From contig NC_080732.1 in assembly GCF_019097595.1 (NCBI RefSeq), positions 1,760,854 to 1,824,853 on the forward strand: 64,000 bases of DNA. The letters run 5' to 3'. The first letter of the stretch is position 1, and every line of letters begins with the position of its first letter. The position numbers and the translations under genes are program-made. Origin of the DNA: Hemibagrus wyckioides (taxonomy: Eukaryota > Chordata > Actinopteri > Siluriformes > Bagridae). This document shows, piece by piece, positions 35,737 through 47,939 of the stretch. The notes beneath the pieces are model-generated. The model saw nothing but the letters and a program-made list of their open reading frames with translations, was not told the DNA's origin and did not search any database.

Positions 35737-36231
35737 TGTCATTGGGATATCGTGGATAAAGTGAGGCCCATTTATGACATTTTTAAGGAAATATTTGTTG
35801 AAATATTAAAGGAACACTCGGTCAGTATTCTCCGCTCTCTACACTAGCTAGATGAAGGAACTAATTGCTAGAACAGTGTGAGCTCTGCAGCGCAAACTGC
35901 AAACTCTCGCTACGCAGCACGCAATCTCCCGACAGTAAAAATGATGATAAACTGACGAGTGATAAATCCGAACGATTCCTCGGACTGATCCTATATGTTT
36001 CTTCAGTTCCCCGTGTTCTGCTTTACTTCTCACCTGCAATTAGTTCCCGCCCCGTGCTATACAACCTCTCATTAAACGTCTATACGTGAGAAAAGTCTTT
36101 AAATGAATATACAGAGGAATAGGAACGTCTGAGACAGAGACGACAGAGCGGGATGAAGCATGAAGGAGACACGGTGAGAAGAAGAAGAAGAAGAAGAGCT
36201 GGAGCTGTTAAACAGCTGATTAAACACGTAC

Positions 36232-36306
36232 TCTCTCTCCAGACTGATGCTGGTCAAAAGCTCGTTCTGCCGTTTGATCCGCGCAGCCAGACTCTCGTTA
36301 GCGGCC
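36232..36306 (-). CDS. Exon D of coiled-coil gene (75 bp)
   Basis: A short exon with a very good acceptor (long CT/T tract ending TTTATCAG) and a GTACGT donor. It supplies the last base of Lys121, residues 122-145 (AANESLAARIKRQNELLTSI then SLER) and two bases of Glu146. Composition continues the coiled coil of exon C, from which it is separated by the shortest intron of the gene (1,173 bp). Exon length 75 is a multiple of three and both borders are in the same phase, so skipping this exon would keep the frame and remove 25 residues. Confidence 0.85.
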
Positions 36307-36901
36307 CTGATAAAGACGAGAGAAAAAAAGAAAACCAGAAGTTAGTTTTCATGATGAGACCAACGTTTTTTTTTTTTTTTTAGACCACAGTTTTCTAGCT
36401 TTTTCTTTTTTTTGTGGATGTGTTTGTGTTAAAAATGTGTAACAAAGCGGCTAACAGACATAACAATCACACAAACGAGCTCCAAGAGCTTGTAGAAAAG
36501 ACACAAGGACATCAGGATGACCGTGACAGCTAACGGAACGATCCGGAAGCTCTTGAAGCTCTTCTGGTGCTTTTGGAAAGACGTTGTGAGTAAACGGAGA
36601 CGTGTGTGTGTGTGTGTTCTCAGCTCGTGTTCATTATGCGTTATGTAGATCAGAGCTCAGACGTTTTCACTCGGCTCTGACTGTATGATTTAAACTCCGA
36701 CACGATTCAGACTGAAGAAGAGAGAGGGAACGATGTTCGGCGCGGGAAAGAAGAAGAAGAAGACGAGGACGATAATCCTGCAGCGGTAAAGCAGCGCTAA
36801 ACAGCACAGAACAACAGCCATCACCGCCTCGATGGCTTTCATCACAACTGATTGTGTCCTGATTGAGCTTAAATTACAAATCAAATACTGCAGCAGTAAT
36901 C

Positions 36902-36934
<33 letters not shown>

Positions 36935-37241
36935 AGATAGAGAGAGAGGGATAGGGGGAGAGAGACAGAGAGAGAGAGGGGGAGATGGGGGGAGTGAAAG
37001 CGGCACAGGGGTGGGGGGAGGGACAGGGTGGAGATGGGGGGGGGGGAAGAGAGCGTAGGATGGGGGGGTGGGGGGGGTGGATGGATATGGAAAGAGAAAG
37101 ATGGATTGTGAGAGAGTCAGAGGGAGAACGAGTGAAAACGAAAAAAGTTAATTAACAAGGATAGAGAAACTAAAGAACAGAGAGAGAGACGGAGAGAGAG
37201 AACATGAATGTGGAAAAGAGACAGATATGGAGAACTTGAAG

Positions 37242-37277
<36 letters not shown>

Positions 37278-37479
37278 GCTGTTAAAGTAAAGTAATACAG
37301 GGTGTGATGTGATGTCATTATTTATTAATTAATTAATACATGATGTACTTTTTATCCATTTTCAGTTACATTTATGAAACATCAGCAAAACTAGGTGGTC
37401 ATGCTTCAGGCGTAAGAAACAAACATTACAACAAAACTGTGTGTGTGTGTGTGTGTGTGTGGACAGTAGGAGTGTTTAC
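36307..37479. other. Intron C-D with GA-rich microsatellite region
   Basis: The intron is unique near exon D, with poly-T at 36366-36381. At 36900-37275 it becomes a purine-rich block of (GA)n, GGGGGG runs and GAGAGAG. A (GT)n tract at 37435-37462 lies 17 bp beyond the exon C donor. Confidence 0.8.
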
Positions 37480-37589
37480 TTGTGCTTGGTGATCCAGAGG
37501 TTGATGTTGGTCACCAGCTGTTCTCTCTCCTGATGGAGGTGAAAGTTTTCTGCCCGGGTTTCCTCCAGATTGCGTTTCAGCTGCTGCAG
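37480..37589 (-). CDS. Exon C of coiled-coil gene (110 bp)
   Basis: The acceptor is CACACACAG before CTGCAGCAG; the donor is an excellent GTAAAC after CACAA. It encodes residues 85-120 plus two bases of Lys121, with a core reading QEREQLVTNINLWITKHK. The hydrophobic LVTNINLWI cluster is the most distinctive part and would be the best query for naming the family. Two further in-frame AGs directly downstream of the acceptor (CTGCAG and CTGCAGCAG) could allow tandem-acceptor isoforms two or three residues shorter. Both flanks carry CA/GT microsatellites (37435-37462 and 37617-37650), one of which forms part of the region upstream of the acceptor. Confidence 0.85.
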
Positions 37590-37615
37590 CTGTGTGTGTG
37601 AGGAGCAACAGGTCA

Positions 37616-37616
<1 letters not shown>

Positions 37617-37650
<34 letters not shown>
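37617..37650. repeat. (CA)n microsatellite upstream of exon C acceptor
   Basis: About 17 CA repeats, some 28 bp upstream of the exon C 3' splice site on the transcript strand, where they read as (GT)n. Confidence 0.9.
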
Positions 37651-37652
<2 letters not shown>

Positions 37653-37699
37653 CTAAACCTCTAGTGAATGTCACTGCTGTGAATTAAAGCCTTGACATG

Positions 37700-38589
37700 G
37701 CTTAGTGTTTTCCTTCGTATGGGTTTGAACATTTAAGTAACATTTATAGATGTTTTAATAAAATAAATAAAGTAAATAAATTTATTAAATAAATTTTAAT
37801 AAAGTAAATAAATTTCAATTAGAAGATTTAGATAATTGTGTTAAAACATTAATTCATTTAAATTTAATGAATTAATTGTGAAAATCAGCCAGCGCTATAC
37901 TCTAACCTTGACAACCTGGAAAAATCATAAGATTTTAAACCAAATTTAGATTAATTAATTAATGTATTTATTTATTTACTCATTACATTGTAATATAGCT
38001 GCTATAAGGAAAAAGTGAGATTTTTGTGAAAGCTTTAAAAAAAATAAAAAAAGTTCTATGTGTCGTTCTTAAATAAATAAAGATAAAAATGTAAATTTGT
38101 CAAAAATTAAATTAAATTAAAAAAATTTAATTGTTGGTGAATTGTTGGGTTGTATGATGTTATCACATCATCCTGTCATGTCAAGTCATAATTATTTACA
38201 TATTTAGTGATGTCACAAGCTGAGCGCATCCATAGCCCCACCCCCAAATAAATCCATAGCTCCACCCCAATACATTTTTTTTTATAGAGAACAAGTTTTA
38301 CAGGAAACAAAGTTTGACCTCAGAGAGAGGGGGGATGGGGGGAGGAGAGGGAGAGAGAGAGAGCCTCGAGTCTCGAGGAAAGAGACTAATTTCAGGAATT
38401 TCAAGCATTTTGAACATCTCTGTAACCCTAGTGGATGATATTTTTGTAAAATAAATAAATAAAATAAAATAAATAACACGTTGAGATTTAACCTTTCAGC
38501 CTTTAAACTAACCGTTGCATGTGAGACCAAATGTGTGTGAGACAAGTTTTTTTTTATATTCCGAAAGTCGTCTAAATTCCTCACACTGA
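37700..38589. other. AT-rich intronic sequence
   Basis: Mostly A/T-rich with AAATAAATA and TTAATTAAT runs. A short GAGAGGGGGGATGGGGGGAG purine tract lies at about 38322-38360. No gene seen. Confidence 0.5.
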
Positions 38590-38806
38590 ATTTTTTTAGC
38601 AAACGCATCTCATGATCTGTAACAGCTCTTTATAAACATGAGTCGACTCCCAAACGATTCGAATCATTTGTAATATGAATCAGTTAAATACAAAGAGGTT
38701 ATACACACTAAACACTACTCGCTTTTGATGATGCCTACAAAATTTTCTGGGCCTTGATATCAATCCCTTCTTTAACACACACCCACACACACACACACAC
38801 ACACCA
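38590..38806. repeat. Left arm of second inverted repeat
   Basis: The reverse complement matches 40874-41101. Shared sequence includes TTATAAACATGAGTCGACTC / GAGTCGACTCGTGTTTATAA, the CAAAATTTTCTGGGCCTTGA segment and a CA tract at the inner edge. Each arm ends with the A- or T-run next to GCAAACGCATC. Confidence 0.9.
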
Positions 38807-39329
38807 CCCACCTGTGTCAGGAATCCGCTCTCATCTTTCTCTCCTTCCCCACAATCACTCTTTTCCTCTACACGTGATTAATTGATTCAGTATGTTGAGC
38901 GAGACGCCCGCAGCTTTCCCACGTCTCATGTTTACTACTTTATTTCGCTGGACGCTGGAGCGGAGGACACGCCTCTAATCAGGTGACTTCAATTACACCT
39001 TCCTTCATTCCCCCTTTTATTTTTACTGGGATTCGATTTTTTTTACGCTCACAACATGAAAAACAGGGTTTTCTTTTTCTCTCCAGGAAAAAAAAAGAAA
39101 AGAAAAGACAGGGAGCGAGACGTTAAACTGAAAGCAGACCTCTGCAGTCGCTCTCGCTAATCTGTTACAAATGCGTCTGGAGGCTGCGACTCTGCGGACG
39201 GTGTTTATGAGCCGCAGAGCAGCCGAAATAAATACAGGCATAAAATCTTAACGTGAACGCTGGAGTGAACACGCAGAGAGCGAGACGGATGAATGCAAAC
39301 ACCTCAGTGAGGGGGTAAAAAGTTACATA

Positions 39330-40095
39330 TCTGTGAGAGAGAGAGAGAGAGAGAGAGCGAGAGAAAGGGAGTAAGAGAGAGAGAGACAGGGAGTGGGAGA
39401 GAGGGAGAGAGAGAATGAGATTGAGAGTAAGAAAGAGAGTGATTGAGAATAAGAGACAGGAAGAGAGAGAGAGGAAGTGAGAGTGAGAGAGTGTGTGTGT
39501 GTGACAGAGAGAGAGAGAGAAAGAGAGAGTGTGTGTGTGAGAGGGTTAGAGTAAGAAAGAGAGAGAGAGTGTGAGAGTGTGTGTGACACGGAGAGAAAGA
39601 GAGAGGGATATGGAAAGAGAAAGACAGATGGCAAGAGAGTCAGGTGGAGAACTTGAAGAATGAGACTGAAGACAAGAAAGAGCATAAAGAACAGAGAGAG
39701 AGAGAGAACATGAATGAGGGAAAGAGACAGATACGTAGAGAAACAAAGATTGAGAGACAAACAGAAGTTAATGAATGAGAGAGACAGATGTTCAATGAGA
39801 GACAGATCATTGAGAATACTTAAAGAATGAGAGAGGGGGAGTTTTTACAGAAAGAGTGAAAGAGAGAGAGAGAGAGAGAGAGGAACATACGTAAATAAAG
39901 TTTTAGTTAATGATGAGAAAGAAGTGAAAGACTTAGAAAGAAGGGAAATGAGAGAAGTGTAGAGAAAGGATGAAACGGATAGAAAGGAGAGAGGGAGAGA
40001 GACTGAGAAAGACATGAGTTTCTATGTAACTAAGAAAAAGAGAGGCAGGGAGAAACGAGAGAAAAGAGGGATGAAAGCAGAGAGAAGAGATTCGA
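39330..40095. repeat. GA-rich purine tract
   Basis: Hundreds of bases of GAGAGA, GAGTGAGA and AAAGAGAG with few pyrimidines, and minor GTGTGT inserts at about 39490-39590. It lies inside the loop of the second inverted repeat. The long Ser/Leu frames on the minus strand are repeat artefacts. Confidence 0.9.
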
Positions 40096-40244
40096 CACTT
40101 GATAGAGGAAAGAAAAATAAAGATGAATGTGTTTATTAGAGAGGTGTGTGGGAGTGGGTGGGGCAGGGGGTGTAACTCGGAGGCGGGAGTAAGTGACGCA
40201 TTCATTATAGAAGACGTCACACTGTGGTTCAGTCTGACGCTGCA

Positions 40245-40595
40245 CTCTCACACTGCTCTCTCACCCTTCCCTCTCACCCCCCTCTCTTGCCCCTATCTCT
40301 CACCCTTCCCTCTCTTGCCCCTATCTCTCACCCTTCCCTCTCACCCTTCTCTCTCACTCCTCTGTCTCTCACCTCTCTCTTGCCCCTCTCTCTCACCCCT
40401 CTCTCGCCCCTCTCTCTCACCCCTCTCTCGCCCCTCTCTCTCACCCCTCTCTCACCCCTCTCTCACATCTCTCTTGCGGCTCTCTCGCCCCTCTCTCTCT
40501 CCCCTCTCTCGCCACTCTGTCACCCCTCTTTCACACCGCTCTCTCGCTCTTCTCTCTCCGCTCTCTCACCCCTCCCTCACACCTCTCTCTCAGGG
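40245..40595. repeat. CT-rich pyrimidine tract (CCCCTCTCTCTCA-type units)
   Basis: Tandem, variable-length units of CTCTCTCACCCCTCTCTCGC type. The strand bias is opposite to the GA tract just before it, so the two are partly complementary. Ser/Pro/Leu frames on plus are artefacts. Confidence 0.9.
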
Positions 40596-40873
40596 CTGAT
40601 CTTAATGACAATAATTACACGTCATAAAAAATCTCATCTAAAATAAACGTCTCTGCTTGGCCTTGATGGAGGAAAATGTAAATAGGTGAGAAATACAGAT
40701 GTTGTGATTAGACCCAAATTGCACAGACTTCCTTTGTTTCTGTGTGTGTGTGTGTGTGTGTCAGAGTGAACAATGGGAGTTTTACAAACCCACGGCGGGA
40801 ATAATTTCCCCGAGCCGGAGTGCAGCACTGCTTAACATTTAGATTGTTTCTCTTAATAGGAGGTGGAGTGACT

Positions 40874-41101
40874 CGTGTGTGTGTGTGTGCGTGTGTGTGT
40901 ATGTGGGTGTTAAAGAAGGGATTGATATCAAGGCCCAGAAAATTTTGTAGGCATCATCAAGAAGAAAAGCGAGTAGTGTTTAGTGTGTATAACCTCTTTG
41001 TATTCAACTGAGTCATATTGCAAATGATTCAAATAATTTGGGAGTCGACTCGTGTTTATAAAGAGCTGTTACAGATCCTGTGATGCGTTTGCTAAAAAAA
41101 A
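40874..41101. repeat. Right arm of second inverted repeat
   Basis: Reverse complement of 38590-38806; see the left arm. The loop between the arms is about 2.07 kb. Confidence 0.9.
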
Positions 41102-42458
41102 ATCATCAGCTTCAGTGATATATAATTCTCTAAAAATTCCCTAACCAATGAAAACCAGTGCATTATGACTGGGTTGCTTGTGGGCGTGGCTTGTTTAATT
41201 TTTGGATCTGATGAGAAATGGCGGTAGCTTTAGATAGCATCTCAAGATATAAAGCACATTAACACTACATGCTGATCAGCATGAAAATGACCTGTCTGAT
41301 TTATTCCAGTGCTTCATGCTAGCTTCATTCTCAGATTAGATTAGCAAAGCGAGCTAACTGTACTAGCTATGTACTCACACCAGACGCACCAACAACCTCT
41401 GCTACGTCCTTTCAAGCTTTATTTAGCTCTATAAACCTTTAATGAGAGGGTGTATTAGACTAGAGAAGATCTTTCTTTCATCAGACAGGAACTCGGAAGC
41501 TATGAGCGGGGAACTGGAGAAACGTCGGACCACACGCTCCGTAAGATCGGACAGAGGAATCGTTTTGACTCAATCTCAATTCGATGAAATTACGTAGGAT
41601 TAGATTCAGTGATCAGACGTATAGCTACACCGCAAGTAACAATAATGTATATGGAGGTATCACTGGCTATATTGGAAGTCTGATCACATCATGATTAGAC
41701 ACGGCTGCTACGGAAAATGAGAAGAAAGCGAGGGAACCTGCACCTGTACGACTCTGCTAGGATTCATTTCCCTCTGTGGTAAATAATATTAGCCAGTCTG
41801 TTAGAAGAGCTTTGCATGCAGTGTGTGTGTGTGTGTGTGTTTTAATGATTCCCCCTCCTTGCTCTCTGTCTGCAGTCTAGCGTTCATACAGAGACATTTA
41901 ATAAAAGCAGGAGCAGTAATCGGACCGCCCGCACCATCATCCCGCACCATCACCTGCCCCACTGTTTGACAGCTTATTCTGCCGCCGCAAAATGGCTTCC
42001 CCTCCTCCTCCTCCTCTTCCTCCTTCTCCCCGCATCTCTTCCTGCTTAATAACCAAAGGCAATAACTGCGTTCGTGTGTGCACGACTCCAGACAGGAAGG
42101 GAGGAGACAGAGAGAGTCGGCATGGCGAAACGGTGAGAGATTAAAGAGCAGCGATTATGAGGAAAGAGAAGTTGTCAGAGAATCACGTACACATGCGTGG
42201 TTCACGTCGACGATTCAATTATAAGCGCGTATTACAGAGCGAGAGCTTTCAGAAGCCTGTCTCGCGCGTGTCAGGAAGGCAGGGGAGGAGGCCGAGCTGT
42301 TTTGTTTGTATATTGCGTTTATTACGCCGCTCTTCCTTGTCACACACGTGGTGTTACGGCAGACGCTCTCACCCAGTGTGTTTCCACAGACTCACGCTGA
42401 GATCTGGAGAAGAGATACCACGACTTCACTCGCTCTATTCAAATAAGATTTCCAATCA

Positions 42459-42504
<46 letters not shown>

Positions 42505-42860
42505 GCACACACACACAGACAGGTGAATTAATCGATCTGGACATCGTGGCATTCCTCCTTTGTGTCTCCGCATCCCAATCCTGTAGATTTACATATTCAT
42601 CATTCAGGAGCTAAAACACATTAATTCTTTGGTCAGTTTGCGGTCATTATGTTCTGTTTTAAATAAAAGAAAGCAGAGATTCTGTAGAGTGTCCGAGTCC
42701 GAATATGATCACAGTTATCTCCTGCGTTCTCGGGGTTTCCTCCGAGGAATCAATCGAGATTCCTTTAACCATCTTCAAGGATCCAGGGATCATTTCCTGC
42801 GTCCTGTACTGGACCGGATTGTGCCATTTTTAACCTCTTGCATTTCCCAGTGCTTTAGAA
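41102..42860. other. Unique intron B-C sequence, conserved-like near 41880-42060
   Basis: Bases 41880-42060 include CACTGTTTGACAGCTTATTC and TGCCGCCGCAAAATGGCTTC, then CCTCCTCCT. A (GT)n tract lies at 41821-41840 and a CT/CA compound microsatellite at 42460-42517. No exon was recognised. Confidence 0.35.
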
Positions 42861-42863
42861 CAA

Positions 42864-43275
42864 ACTGCCAAAAATATTTGGACACCCCACCAAATCATTG
42901 AGTTCAGGTGTTGTTTTTCAGGGCCTGGGCTCGGCCCCTTAGTTCCAGTGAAAGGAACTCTTAATGCTTCAGCTTCATACCAAGACATTTTGGACAATTT
43001 CATGCTCTTTGTGGGAACAGTTTGGGGATGACCCCTTCCTGTTCCAACATGACTGTACACCAGTGACCAAAGCAAGGTCCATAAAGAGTTTGGTGTGGAG
43101 GAACTTGACTGTCCTGCACAGAGTCCTGACCTCAACCCCATAGAACACCTTTGGGATGAATTAGAGTGGAGACTGAGAGCCAGGCCTTCTCGATTAACAT
43201 CAGTGCCTGACCTCACAAATGCGCTTCTAGAGGAATGGTCAAAATTTCAGCTCATAACACGAACACCAACATCCT
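42864..43275 (+). mobile_element. Decayed Tc1/mariner-like transposon, second family
   Basis: The left terminal sequence CTGCCAAAAATATTTGGACA begins near 42865. The interior jumps from the 5' non-coding part to the transposase C-terminal half. The plus strand reads QSPDLNPIEHLWDELEWRLR (around 43119-43178), keeping the family's catalytic Glu in PIEHLW, then SVPDLTNALLEEW. Frame breaks occur upstream, where the second catalytic region (CAACATGACTG at about 43045) is in another frame. The right end is lost. Confidence 0.85.
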
Positions 43276-43279
43276 GAGT

Positions 43280-44942
43280 TTCCAGTTTTTGAGAAGGCCT
43301 TCACATCACGTGTCACGTTGCTGTATCCCGATATGTTACGTCTTCACTGACGGTGTTCCGCAAATCCGTCTAATCCACTGCTTTATATCCAAAACTCCTC
43401 TGTGTGTCACGACCAGAACTGAGGGTCTGCAGCTTGTTATTCTTAGTGTTTGTCTGCATAGTGCATTTAGGTAGCTGACGACGAACACACACACACACAC
43501 ACACAGATGCACACACACACATTGTGTTTCTGTTTTGCTGAAATAAAACTGTATAATGCGGCACTTTACTCCACTGAGATCAGCGATTACACCAAATCTT
43601 CTCTGTCAGGCCGAGGAGGAGATGATGATGATGATGATGATGATATAGATATAATCTCAGGCCGGCAGACTGACAGAGACACAGGAAACAGATGAGGAGG
43701 AAAGGTTTTATTATTTTTCTTGAGAGAGTCGAGTTTATTCACACAGACAGGATTGGTGTTTGATTTAAGATGAAGTGAAGAATCTTAAAAATGCAAATCA
43801 GAGCCACGTCTCTGTGCGAGTGGAGCTACACTCTGAGGAGGAACTCTACTGAAACCTACCGTTTCTGCTCTCCTTATCTTTAGCAGTGATTTTCTTTAGG
43901 GTTCTCCGGTTTCTTCAAGAGCTCCAAAACAGCTGAAAATCTTGTAGCATGTGTCAAAAACCCAGGTTTTAATGAGATTTAGATGAGAAGCAGAATCACA
44001 TTTGCACTAGAGATAAGTTTATGTTCTTCGGTTCTTCTCGCGCTTTTATTCAACGCCGTTTTCATTTGCTAGCCTGTGGATCAGACACTCGGACACTCCA
44101 CCATGGCCTCGGAGTCGTCTCCGGTTTCCGTGGATACGCTAGCTGTCCGTCGACCCCGCCTTCGTACGAAAAGGTCCCGGTGATTAGAGAGTAATACCGA
44201 ACCTGTTACGCGGCGAAGCGTGTTAGGATCCGCGCTTAATAAAAGTAACATTAAAAATGAATAAACGAAGCTAATGTAAAAGCGCGTTAACACACAGCCA
44301 CGCGTTTTCTAATCACTTAAAAGAAAATAAGAAGCTGGCGGCCCAGTGTAAAAGCGCAGCTCGTTTGGCGGAGTGGAATTAGTAATAATGCTCACATATA
44401 TTGTTAAAGATGGCATTAAGAATTCATCACACTACTAATTAAAATGTCCGCTGGATGATGTATCGCTTAAATATGTATATTTATTTTAAAAGGGCTCTGA
44501 ATTAAATATGCGAGCTTGACGAGTGGGAAACGTGATTGAACAAGGCATGGCCTATCCCCTTCACTCTGTGTGTGTGTGTGTGTGTGTGTGTGAGTGGGTG
44601 TGTGGGTCTTTCATAACAGCAGCATAATTACATATTAAACCAGCGTCCACCGGTGCACACGTGAGTCCTTATTAATAATACTAATGGATTCTTTAATTGC
44701 ATCGGTACCGGCAACAATTTCCAGAGCGGCCGCAACGAGTCGTCTAATGCCTTAATAACGGCACTTCTCCGATGACTAATGGCTCGTACGGAGATGGAGG
44801 ATAAGGTATGGCTTGGAGGACGTTGGGGAAAAGTAATTAAGCATCCCCCTACTTACACAAAGTCCAGCTTGCCCTTCCCAGAGTGCTCTCCTCAGGGCCG
44901 GTGCTCTCCAATCAGCCTTGCGTACCGCTTTCAAACAGGCGG

Positions 44943-44978
<36 letters not shown>

Positions 44979-46138
44979 CAATCACTGTGAGATGAGTGTT
45001 TTTCAATCAGGAGCGTACAGTAAACAGGACACGGTAGAAGCTGGTCAGTGATTGCTGGAGGATGCATAAAGAACTGCACTACAATAGGATTTGTGTAGAT
45101 GAGATGGACAGGATGGTGTTCCTGAGCCACGTGGAACTTCTCGCTGCTTCGATACGTTAGCGGTTTCCGTCACGCTGACCCTCGGCGTCGGTCGAAGAGA
45201 GCTACGTAGCGAATCGGTGACAAAATAATAAAGGTTTCTTTCCGTTCCATTCAGCCCATAAGACTCAAGGATGAGGAAGCCGAACGTGACGGAGCATGTT
45301 CTATACGCGACTCAAGTTGTCACATTCAGACTCGAGACACGACCTTCACACTCGAGGAAAAGTGTCGCAGGAAAGGGAAAGAAAAAAGAAAAGTCAAGAT
45401 GGAGTGTGTGTAGGAGAGTGCGGAGGTGAGGGGTGAAAAGATAGAATGCGTAAGTTTTCCAACTGAACGCACTTTGAGAAATGAAGCCACTTCAAAGCCA
45501 CTAAGAGCCAAGGAGTTCAGGGTTATGTCCCGGCACCGCGAATCACACGCTAGAGAATTGGTGCCAGTGAGGGCGGGAAAAAGATTGCATCACATCGCGT
45601 GTTTCGTGAAAAGTCATGGCTGACACACGTGAACACTCGGCACCTGTGTCATGAGATTCCTCTCCACACCACGAGGGGGCGGTGTTTCATATTCAGAACC
45701 GAAAACAAAAACCTCTTTAGCTTTATCCGCTCTACTGGACACTTCCTTTCTTCCTCTCTGTGCTCATCATCTCACACATTCACTAGCAAAGCATCAGACA
45801 GACTGGTTTTGGGTTTAATGCGACACGGAGCCCCACTTCAGACGGAAAGCGACAGCTACAAATACATCACTCAGGATTGTCCTCCTCGAGTCTCCTCGAA
45901 TCAGCAGTCAGGAAATCTACTACTCCTAAATCTAGTATTTTTTTTTCTATATGTAAAAGACTTCCATTTTATTCTTTAAAAACTATTCTTTTCAAAGGGA
46001 ACAAGAGGAGCTGAGTGGATTGGCTAGTGCAGCATAGCAGCTGACCACACCTCTTTATGATGTATTCAGTCTAGCCCCGCCCCCTTTTCCGCTTTGTGAG
46101 CTCTGGCACATTAAAGCTTCTACTGATTGTTTAAGAAT

Positions 46139-46140
<2 letters not shown>
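43280..46140. other. Unique intron B-C sequence; conserved-like 44190-44900
   Basis: Small microsatellites: (CA)n at 43487-43520, (GAT)n at 43619-43642, (GT)n at 44566-44592 and (CT)n at 44945-44975. Bases 44190-44900 are unique with many TTAAT/AATTA cores and resemble conserved non-coding DNA. No exon with matching phase was found. Confidence 0.35.

Positions 46141-46142
<2 letters not shown>

Positions 46143-46180
<38 letters not shown>
46143..46180. repeat. (GT)n microsatellite
   Basis: About 18 GT copies in unique intronic sequence. Confidence 0.95.
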
Positions 46181-46181
<1 letters not shown>

Positions 46182-46434
46182 TTACATGTTTATGTGCCTT
46201 TATAAATAAACATTTGGTCATGACGGAGGATGCAGAGGAGCCAAGGTTCACTTCAAAGTCAAAGAGCTGGACAGGACATTGTTATTGATCTGAAGAGTTC
46301 AACACTGTGATGTCATTAACTGAAGCGTACAGTGAGAGGTGAATATAATAAAGACAATAACGTGTGAGGATGACATGCGAGACTGATCGTTGTCCTTAAC
46401 ATTAAACAGCTAAAATATTTAAAATAAACTTCCT

Positions 46435-47120
46435 GTAGTAGTAAAAATAATAAATAAATAAATAAATAATAAACCCTAAAAATAAAGAACTAAAAATAAA
46501 AAACTAACCCCCTAAAAATAATTTAGTTAAATTAATCAGTTTATTATTCTTGTTTTAATTTTACTTTGTATTTTATTCTATTTTATGTCATTTTTATCTT
46601 TAACGTTTGTTTCAATAATAATAATAATAATAATAATAATCCCCAAAAATAAAGAACAAAAAAAAAAAAAATAAAAATAAAAATAAAAAACTAACCCTCT
46701 AAAAATAGTTTTGCTAAAATAATTAGCTTGTTATTCTTGTTTACTTTACTTTGTATTTAATTCTATTTTTATTTTTTAATTCAACATACTTCAACATGCT
46801 TGTTTCAATAAAAAAAAAAAATAATAATGGTAATAATTATAATAATACATTAGTGTTAGATTATTGTGTCTAATTTAATTGCACTTTTTTAAACACTTTT
46901 TAACTCTAAAATCTTTAATAAAAAAAAAAAACAGTACCATAATAGAAAAATTAATTTAAAACACTAAAAATGTACGTGCAGTTTAATTAATTATATAACA
47001 AAATCTTACTAATCAAATCTAATAATAACATATTTCAGGTTATCCACTGCACCATTTAATAATTAGATTATTTAGTTAGATTGTTTATTTGTTTGTTTAT
47101 TTTATCTGGCTATTCTTTTC
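46435..47120. repeat. AT-rich block with AATAA/ATA simple repeats and an internal duplication
   Basis: Runs of AATAAATA and (AAT)n at 46614-46641. A segment with AAAAACTAACCC(C/T)CTAAAAAT occurs twice (about 46496-46580 and 46685-46760), indicating a local duplication of roughly 190 bp spacing. Confidence 0.7.
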
Positions 47121-47599
47121 TATAAAAACCGAAGGACAAAAAGCTATAAGAAATATTTTTTACTGTGTCTGAAACCTTGTTTGTTTAATTAACGAGCCGG
47201 AGAAATTCATCTGCATGAAGATGAGATGAGTTTTTGTGAAATATTAAATAAGCACGTTTCTTCTTGTTCGTTTCTTCACACGATCCTGTGTGTTTCTGTT
47301 TGTCCGGAGTCACGTGTTAGTGACCCGCTCATTAAAACATCACTTCAAACAATGGAGTCGGAAACGGCTTTCAGTGTGATTAAACCTCAGAGGAAAGAGA
47401 AGCAGCCAAAACCTGGAGCCAGTCGACGTAATGCTAAAATCATTTAGCCAACACTCCGAATCCACTTAGAAAATATATCAAGTAATGGCTTTGACCGGAG
47501 CAGATGAGACCATTTCAAAGCCAATTTCCTCCAGATTCATCAAGCTTGACCGTTTCTACAGCCATAATAATCCATCGGCAGGTCAGTTCCATCCACACA

Positions 47600-47920
47600 G
47601 GGAGGGAGAGAGAGTGAGAGAAGGACAGACAGAGAGAGAGAGAGAGAGGATGAGATACATCCACAGAGAGAGCACCATGGAGAAAAGGAAAAAAAAGAGA
47701 GGAAGAGAGAGAGGTGAGGCAGAGAAAGAGAGAGAGATGTGAGGCAAAGAGAGAGAGAGAGAGACAAATCTGAGGCAGAGGGAGAGAGAGAAAGATGTGA
47801 GGCAGAGAAAGAGAGAGAGATGTGAGGCAGAGAGAGAGAGAGAGAGAGAAAGAGATGTGAGACAGACAGAGAGAGAGAGAGAGAGAGAGAGATGTAAGGC
47901 AGAGAGAGAGAGAGACAGTA
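47600..47920. repeat. GA-rich minisatellite with GATGTGAGGCAGAGA units
   Basis: Variable-length units consisting of GATGTGAGGCAGAGA followed by (GA)n, about six copies. Frames rich in Arg/Glu or Ser/Leu are artefacts. Confidence 0.9.
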
Positions 47921-47939
47921 AAATAAATGGGTCTAGGTG

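Noticed and set aside
39323..40646. Ser/Leu and Ser/Pro-rich frames of 66-166 codons
   Set aside because: They follow entirely from GA and CT simple repeats and are open in several frames at once.
42157..42531. 124-codon plus-strand frame
   Set aside because: The C-terminal part is a CT/CA microsatellite and the rest has no motif or splice logic.
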